This document shows positions 6,650 through 10,529 of a DNA stretch of 10,529 bases, piece after piece (position 1 is the stretch's first letter; the number at the start of each line of letters is the position of its first letter). A program made the position numbers and the translations under genes. Origin of the DNA: DTGL01 sp038895395 (GTDB lineage Archaea; Iainarchaeota; Iainarchaeia; Iainarchaeales; DTGL01); NCBI GenBank assembly GCA_038895395.1, contig JAWANJ010000032.1:1-10529 (forward strand), in the 5' to 3' direction. Under the pieces are notes generated by a model. It did not search any database. It saw only the letters and a list, made by a program, of their open reading frames with translations, and was not told the origin of the DNA.

Positions 6650-6984
6650 ACTACGTTGAAACAACCTACGGTTTCTGGAATCCAATCGTATTTATCTTTT
6701 TTTTATGTATTGCTATTATTATCGCCGTTGTTTTAATAATTTTTGGAAGAAAAGATTTTACTTACAGCAAAGAAAAAGCAAAGCCATTTGCCTCTGGAGA
6801 AGATCCGTTTGCATATTACGGAATTAAAGCTAGTGATTACTTTTGGGGGTTCTTTAAGGCCACAGAAAAATACTATAAAATTTTGCTAAATCTTCATGGA
6901 GGGATTATAAATGAATATATTTTTTGGTTTATTGTTGTAGTTTCTTCCTTGCTTTTGTTTTTATTTTTGGGGGTGTGTATTTGA
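6646..6984 (+). CDS. mbhI: Membrane-bound hydrogenase subunit MbhI
   Basis: A 112-residue protein with one helix near the N-terminus (about 12-31), a polar middle part (FASGEDPFAYYGIKASDYFWGFFKATEKYYKILLNLHGG) and a second helix at the C-terminus. Size, position between mbhH and mbhJ, and the Phe/Tyr-rich middle fit MbhI, which links the antiporter half to the hydrogenase half. The middle resembles the 'FxxGE...' segment of NuoA-like/lateral-helix regions. The start is TTG 6646, overlapping the mbhH stop, with GGAGGCGAT at 6634-6642 a few bases upstream. Confidence 0.85.
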   Translation: MNYVETTYGFWNPIVFIFFLCIAIIIAVVLIIFGRKDFTYSKEKAKPFASGEDPFAYYGIKASDYFWGFFKATEKYYKILLNLHGGIINEYIFWFIVVVSSLLLFLFLGVCI

Positions 6985-7409
6985 GCATAAATGCTCTTAA
7001 ACGCTCACTGTGGGTGTTTCATGTTAACACCGGTTCGTGCAATGGCTGTGACATTGAAATAATAGCTGCTTTAACACCAAGATACGATGTTGAGCGTTTT
7101 GGTATTAAATTGGTTGGTACCCCAAGACATGCTGATGTTTTGCTTGTAACAGGCCCAGTGACTAGGCAGATGAAAGACAAACTATTGCGAGTGTACGAGC
7201 AGACCCCAGAACCAAAACTGGTTGTTGTTGTTGGAAATTGTGGCTCAACAGGTGGCGTGTTTTACGAATCTTATAATGTTGATGGCCCGGTGGACAAAAT
7301 AATACCTGTCGATGTATATGTGCATGGTTGTCCACCAAGACCGGAAGCCATAATTGATGGTATTGTAAAGGCCTGGGCAAAAATTGAAAAAAGCAAGGTG
7401 AAAGAATGA
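6981..7409 (+). CDS. mbhJ: Group 4 [NiFe]-hydrogenase small subunit MbhJ (NuoB-like)
   Basis: This subunit carries the [4Fe-4S] cluster nearest the NiFe site and passes electrons from MbhN to MbhL on the cytoplasmic face. The protein is 142 residues, as expected for the short group 4 form. The four ligand cysteines are visible: C20 and C23 in TGSCNGCDIE, C87 in VGNCGSTGG and C117 in HGCPPRPEAI. I place the start at TTG 6981, overlapping the mbhI stop (TTGA), because GGGGGTG (6969-6975) lies just upstream and the homologous part begins soon after. GTG 6975 is possible but has no room for a Shine-Dalgarno, and longer versions run inside mbhI. Confidence 0.95.
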   Translation: MSINALKRSLWVFHVNTGSCNGCDIEIIAALTPRYDVERFGIKLVGTPRHADVLLVTGPVTRQMKDKLLRVYEQTPEPKLVVVVGNCGSTGGVFYESYNVDGPVDKIIPVDVYVHGCPPRPEAIIDGIVKAWAKIEKSKVKE

Positions 7410-7936
7410 ACCCTGAAGAACTCATAAACAAACTAAAGACTGTTTTGGATAGTGATATTAGCAATTTTAAAGTATCACATACTTTACACGGCAAAAACAA
7501 GACAAAAGCATATCGTGTTTGGGTAGATGTTGAACCAAACAAGCTTCATAGTTTAATCAAAAAAATTTCATTGGTTTATCGTTATCCACATTTTTCTGTA
7601 TCTTCTGGTTACGATGCTGGTGATCACATTGAAGTACTTTACCACTTCGCACTTAACTATGGTAGGCCAAGGTCACAAATTGTTTTAACACTTCGCACTT
7701 CAGTTTCAAAAAATTCCCCTATTCTTGAAACAATAACTGATATTATCCCCGGAGCTGAAATATCTGAAAAAGAAAAAAGGGAATTTTTTGGGGTTGAATT
7801 TAAAGGACTAAAAAAAGGTCATGCTTTCTTAGATGAATCTTTTAACAGCATATACCCATGGAGAAGGGACGAAAAAGATGCATCAAAAATGGTAAAAAAC
7901 GTTCATGTTAGTGATAAAAATGCACAAGGAAAATAA
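7406..7936 (+). CDS. mbhK: Membrane-bound hydrogenase subunit MbhK (NuoC-like)
   Basis: A soluble 176-residue subunit resembling the 30-kDa (NuoC) subunit of complex I, which supports the large hydrogenase subunit. The central part, DHIEVLYHFALNYGRPRSQIVLTLRTSV, gives the typical core strands. The segment IIPGAEISEKEKREFFGVEFKGL corresponds to the family's 'xxAxWxEREVxDLFGIxFxGH' signature, with Trp and Arg replaced. The ending FNSIYPWRRDEK resembles the 'LLPxDWxG-PLRKD' region. ATG 7406 overlaps the mbhJ stop (ATGA) and follows AAGGTGA. The 3' end overlaps mbhL. Confidence 0.9.
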   Translation: MNPEELINKLKTVLDSDISNFKVSHTLHGKNKTKAYRVWVDVEPNKLHSLIKKISLVYRYPHFSVSSGYDAGDHIEVLYHFALNYGRPRSQIVLTLRTSVSKNSPILETITDIIPGAEISEKEKREFFGVEFKGLKKGHAFLDESFNSIYPWRRDEKDASKMVKNVHVSDKNAQGK

Positions 7937-9146
7937 AAAAGCATCTATTCCTTTAGGTCCAATCCATCCAGCTCTAAAAGAGCCAGTCCAAGTAGAGGTT
8001 TCTCTAAGTGGCGAAAAAGTAACTGACGTAAAAATTACTTTGGGCCACGTGCATCGTGGAATCGAATGGATTGGAATGAGAAGGAATCCTATACAAACAC
8101 TTTATATAGCTGAGCGCATATGTGGTATATGCAATATATGTCATCCTTTAGCTTTTTGTATAGCAATAGAAGAAGCTGCTAATATGGCTGTTCCGGAAAG
8201 AGCAGAATATTTACGCACAATTTATGCTGAGCTAGAAAGAATTCATTCACACTTGCTTTTTTTGGGGGTTGCAGCACATGAGATTGGCTTTGACTCAATC
8301 TTGCACTACACATGGCTAGCGCGAGAAAAAGTTCTTGATATTATAGAAATGCTCACAGGTAACAGAATAACAAAAGGAGTTCTTATGATAGGCGGAGTTA
8401 GGCGCGATATTACTGATCATCACATAAAAAAGATCAAAAAAATGCTGGAATATTACGAAAAAGTGTACAATAAAATGTTCAAACTTTTTGTTGACGATAA
8501 AACCATCAAGATGCGAACCTGCAATATTGGATTTTTATCCAAAAAGGATGCTCTTAAGCTTTGTGCTGTTGGGCCAACAGCTAGAGCCTCAGGCGTAAAA
8601 AAAGACACTAGGCAAGATTTTCCGTATGCAGCCTACTCAGATCTTGATATTGAAGCACTTACCCCTGATCATGTGCTGGGGTATATTAATGGTGATGTTT
8701 ATGACAGACTTGTACTACGACTTGTTGAGATAAAACAATCAATAGGCATCATAAGATCGGCAATAAGAAGCATTCCATCAGGTTCAATAGTTGCAGAGCC
8801 AAACATTCAAAAGCTTTTGTTCAACCTTAAACAGGTTAGCGGTGAAGGCGTTTCACTTGTTGAGGCTCCTAGAGGTGAGCTGATACACTATATTCGTATG
8901 GAAAAAAAGGATGCCCCTACTGCTTGGAAAATAAGAGCCCCAACATATTCTAATCTTCACGTTTTGCCAACTCTATTGGCAGATTGCGAGCTAGCTGATG
9001 TTCCCATTATTGTTGCGTCAATAGACCCATGCATGTCTTGTACTAATAGAGCAGTCATAACTGATAAGAACACAATCTTGTATAAGGAAAAATTACATGA
9101 ACTTAGTGTTGAGAAAACAAGAAAACTTCGGGGTGTTCTTAAATGA
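7920..9146 (+). CDS. mbhL: Group 4 [NiFe]-hydrogenase large subunit MbhL (NuoD-like)
   Basis: This is the catalytic subunit, which reduces protons to H2 at the NiFe centre. The protein is 408 residues. Ni ligands are seen in both motifs: C68 and C71 in AERICGICNICHP, and C371 and C374 in SIDPCMSCTNR. The HRGIE motif (45-49) upstream is also conserved. A tail of about 34 residues follows C374. In the family such a tail is cut off after metal insertion by a hydrogenase endopeptidase, and the site may lie just after R377. I choose ATG 7920, preceded by GTGAT (7911-7915). An in-frame ATG at 7905 would add five residues. The gene overlaps mbhK by 17 bases. No maturation (hyp) genes are in the window. 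All four Cys present argues against the Mbs/Mbx sulfane reductase. Confidence 0.96.
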   Translation: MHKENKKASIPLGPIHPALKEPVQVEVSLSGEKVTDVKITLGHVHRGIEWIGMRRNPIQTLYIAERICGICNICHPLAFCIAIEEAANMAVPERAEYLRTIYAELERIHSHLLFLGVAAHEIGFDSILHYTWLAREKVLDIIEMLTGNRITKGVLMIGGVRRDITDHHIKKIKKMLEYYEKVYNKMFKLFVDDKTIKMRTCNIGFLSKKDALKLCAVGPTARASGVKKDTRQDFPYAAYSDLDIEALTPDHVLGYINGDVYDRLVLRLVEIKQSIGIIRSAIRSIPSGSIVAEPNIQKLLFNLKQVSGEGVSLVEAPRGELIHYIRMEKKDAPTAWKIRAPTYSNLHVLPTLLADCELADVPIIVASIDPCMSCTNRAVITDKNTILYKEKLHELSVEKTRKLRGVLK

Positions 9147-10156
9147 CGCTTTATATGATTTTACAAGCTCTTTTAATTATGTCCTTGGCTATAGTATTTG
9201 CATTATTATTTAATGGTGTTGAAAGAAAAATAGTGGCTAGAATGCAAGCCAGAATAGGGCCACCTCTTTTACAACCATTTTTTGATTTGAGAAAGCTTCT
9301 CATAAAAGAGAATATTGTGCCAGATACTGCAATAAAATGGATATTTAATATTTCACCTATAATGGCCTTTGCAACAGCATTAGTTTTTTTTCTTTATATC
9401 CCTTTTCTTGGAATGAATGCTGTACTAAAAGAGCATGCTGACATGATACTTGTGCTTTACCTTCTTGCGTTGCCCCCGCTTTTTTTAGCCATAGGTGGGT
9501 TTGCATCAGGCTCTAGCTATGCCAGCATCGGTGCTCAACGTGAGCTTGTTTTAATGATTAGTTATGAATTTGTGCTGGCTGCTTTGGTTTTTTCTTCGGC
9601 ATGGCTATACTCCACAAAGTTTCCAGATATGCCGGTATTTTCAATGGATATAGAGAATCGTCAAAGCCCCTGGAATTTGATGGGCCCTATCGGCTTTTTA
9701 GGTCTGTTGCTTTTGCTTATTAGTGCGCTTGCTGTAATGCCTGCAAAAGCAGGAAAACTACCTTATGATATTAGTGAAGCCAAGACTGAAATAGCTGATG
9801 GAGTTCTAGTAGAATATAGTGGTATAAATCTCGCGTTATTGTACATAACACAAGCATTGCGTACCCTTGGTTTTGCAACATTCATTGTATTTCTGTTTTT
9901 CCCAAATGGCCTTAAAAGTCTGAGTTTCGGTCCAAATGAGCTCTTAGTAATTGCCAACATTTTTTTATATCTAATAAATGTCTTTCTTGTTATGTTTTTT
10001 AGTGCGTTTTTTGTAAGTGCCGTTACCGCGAGACTTAAAGTTGATCAGGCTGCAGGATTCTATATTCTAAGAATTTTTTTATTGGCCATTTTGGGCTTAC
10101 TTTTAGTCACGATAGATATAACATTTGGAGGTTTTATCTATGCTTTCTTCCATTAA
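9143..10156 (+). CDS. mbhM: Membrane-bound hydrogenase subunit MbhM (NuoH-like membrane anchor)
   Basis: An integral membrane protein of 337 residues with about eight helices, homologous to NuoH/HycD. It anchors the MbhJ-L module and would carry the coupling channel. Signatures are NGVERKIVARMQARIGPPLLQPFFDLRKLLIKE (NuoH signature 1), GGFASGSSYASIGAQRELVLMISYE, and KLPYDISEAKTEIADGVLVEYSG (signature 2, with its acidic residues). ATG 9143 overlaps the mbhL stop (ATGA), with GGGGTG (9130-9135) upstream. Its last 17 bases overlap the start of mbhN. Confidence 0.95.
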   Translation: MTLYMILQALLIMSLAIVFALLFNGVERKIVARMQARIGPPLLQPFFDLRKLLIKENIVPDTAIKWIFNISPIMAFATALVFFLYIPFLGMNAVLKEHADMILVLYLLALPPLFLAIGGFASGSSYASIGAQRELVLMISYEFVLAALVFSSAWLYSTKFPDMPVFSMDIENRQSPWNLMGPIGFLGLLLLLISALAVMPAKAGKLPYDISEAKTEIADGVLVEYSGINLALLYITQALRTLGFATFIVFLFFPNGLKSLSFGPNELLVIANIFLYLINVFLVMFFSAFFVSAVTARLKVDQAAGFYILRIFLLAILGLLLVTIDITFGGFIYAFFH

Positions 10157-10529
10157 ACAAATGACAAAAAATCTTTTTTCAAAACCCGCTACAAATAAAT
10201 TTCCCACAAAACACGTTCCAAAAAATGTTTCTAAATTTTTGATAGATTTCTCGAAAGGTAAAATAAAGATAACTCCACCTATAGAAGTTCCTGAAAAATT
10301 TAGGGGGCGCTTAAAGTATAATAGTGACAAATGCATAAGATGCAAGCAGTGCATAAAAGTTTGTCCAGCAGAGGCGCTAGAGTTTGACGACAAGCAAAAT
10401 ATAATTGTGCACTATGTTGCCAGGTGTACTTTTTGTGGTCAGTGCGTGGACATATGTCCTGCAAAATGCCTAGAGCAAACTTCTGACTTTTTACTTTCAA
10501 CCTATGACAAGAATCTTGGGTTCATTGAA
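10140..10529 (+). CDS. mbhN: Membrane-bound hydrogenase ferredoxin-like subunit MbhN (3' partial)
   Basis: This NuoI-like subunit accepts electrons from ferredoxin and passes them to MbhJ. The frame is open from ATG 10140 to the window edge: 130 codons without a stop. GGAGG at 10127-10131 lies eight bases before the ATG. The N-terminal LFSKPATNKFPTK matches the family's 'FKKPATNPFP'-type start, and VPEKFRGRLKYN leads into the clusters. Two [4Fe-4S] motifs are seen: C65, C68, C71, C75P in CIRCKQCIKVCP, and C96, C99, C102, C106P in CTFCGQCVDICP. The usual length is about 140 residues, so only a few residues are likely to be missing. Confidence 0.93.
   Translation, partial: MLSSIKQMTKNLFSKPATNKFPTKHVPKNVSKFLIDFSKGKIKITPPIEVPEKFRGRLKYNSDKCIRCKQCIKVCPAEALEFDDKQNIIVHYVARCTFCGQCVDICPAKCLEQTSDFLLSTYDKNLGFIE

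Noticed and set aside
7162..7542. Minus-strand open frame of 126 codons opposite mbhJ/mbhK.
   Set aside because: It is a shadow of two well-supported genes, has no family character and no suitable start signal. The same applies to the plus-strand open frames at 1107-1379 and 1443-1646.
7920..9146. Assignment of the complex as sulfane reductase (Mbs/Mbx) or as a complex I/Fpo relative.
   Set aside because: Both CxxC Ni-ligand motifs are intact in MbhL, a single antiporter-like H subunit is followed by mbhI, and the gene order is that of Mbh.
1..10529. CRISPR arrays, insertion sequences, tRNA or rRNA genes.
   Set aside because: No spaced direct repeats, transposase motifs, terminal inverted repeats or tRNA-like cloverleafs were noticed on either strand.

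Overview
The window looks archaeal: an AT-rich stretch with TATA-like promoters, Shine-Dalgarno sequences of the GGAGG/GGTGA type, frequent TTG and GTG starts, a probable C/D box guide RNA, and a gene cluster ordered like the Pyrococcus/Thermococcus membrane-bound hydrogenase operon (mbhA to mbhN). The lineage cannot be named from the sequence; an anaerobic, H2-evolving archaeon is the best inference, and a bacterium carrying a transferred mbh cluster is less likely given the guide RNA.

Left part (1-2512). The window opens in the 3' end of an unrecognised gene (3-170). It is followed by a short promoter region and a compact folded RNA (230-301). This RNA has C, D', C' and D boxes, and its two guide stretches match conserved 16S rRNA around the decoding centre (E. 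coli numbering near 1057-1068 and 1398-1407). A family I inorganic pyrophosphatase follows (355-924). Two minus-strand genes converge on it: an EamA/DMT-type permease (1597-2511) and, overlapping its end, a soluble protein that resembles the uncharacterised DUF6390 family (887-1618).

Right part (2512-10529). After a divergent intergenic region of about 170 bases, a tightly packed plus-strand operon runs to the end of the window and beyond. The first genes encode a Mrp-antiporter-like membrane module: MbhA/MnhE, MbhB/MnhF, MbhC/MnhG, MbhD, MbhE, MbhF/MnhB, MbhG/MnhC and MbhH/MnhD. The rest encode the hydrogenase module: MbhI, small subunit MbhJ, NuoC-like MbhK, [NiFe] large subunit MbhL, NuoH-like MbhM and the 2x[4Fe-4S] subunit MbhN, which is cut by the window edge. 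Together they would oxidise reduced ferredoxin, reduce protons to H2 and couple this to ion movement (H+ and Na+) across the membrane. All four Ni-ligand cysteines are present in MbhL, which favours a true hydrogenase over the related sulfane reductase (Mbs/Mbx).

Two points deserve a second look. One is the guide RNA, whose two guides point at neighbouring parts of the small-subunit decoding region. The other is a one-base frameshift in mbhH at a run of eight T, which splits an otherwise perfect antiporter subunit.
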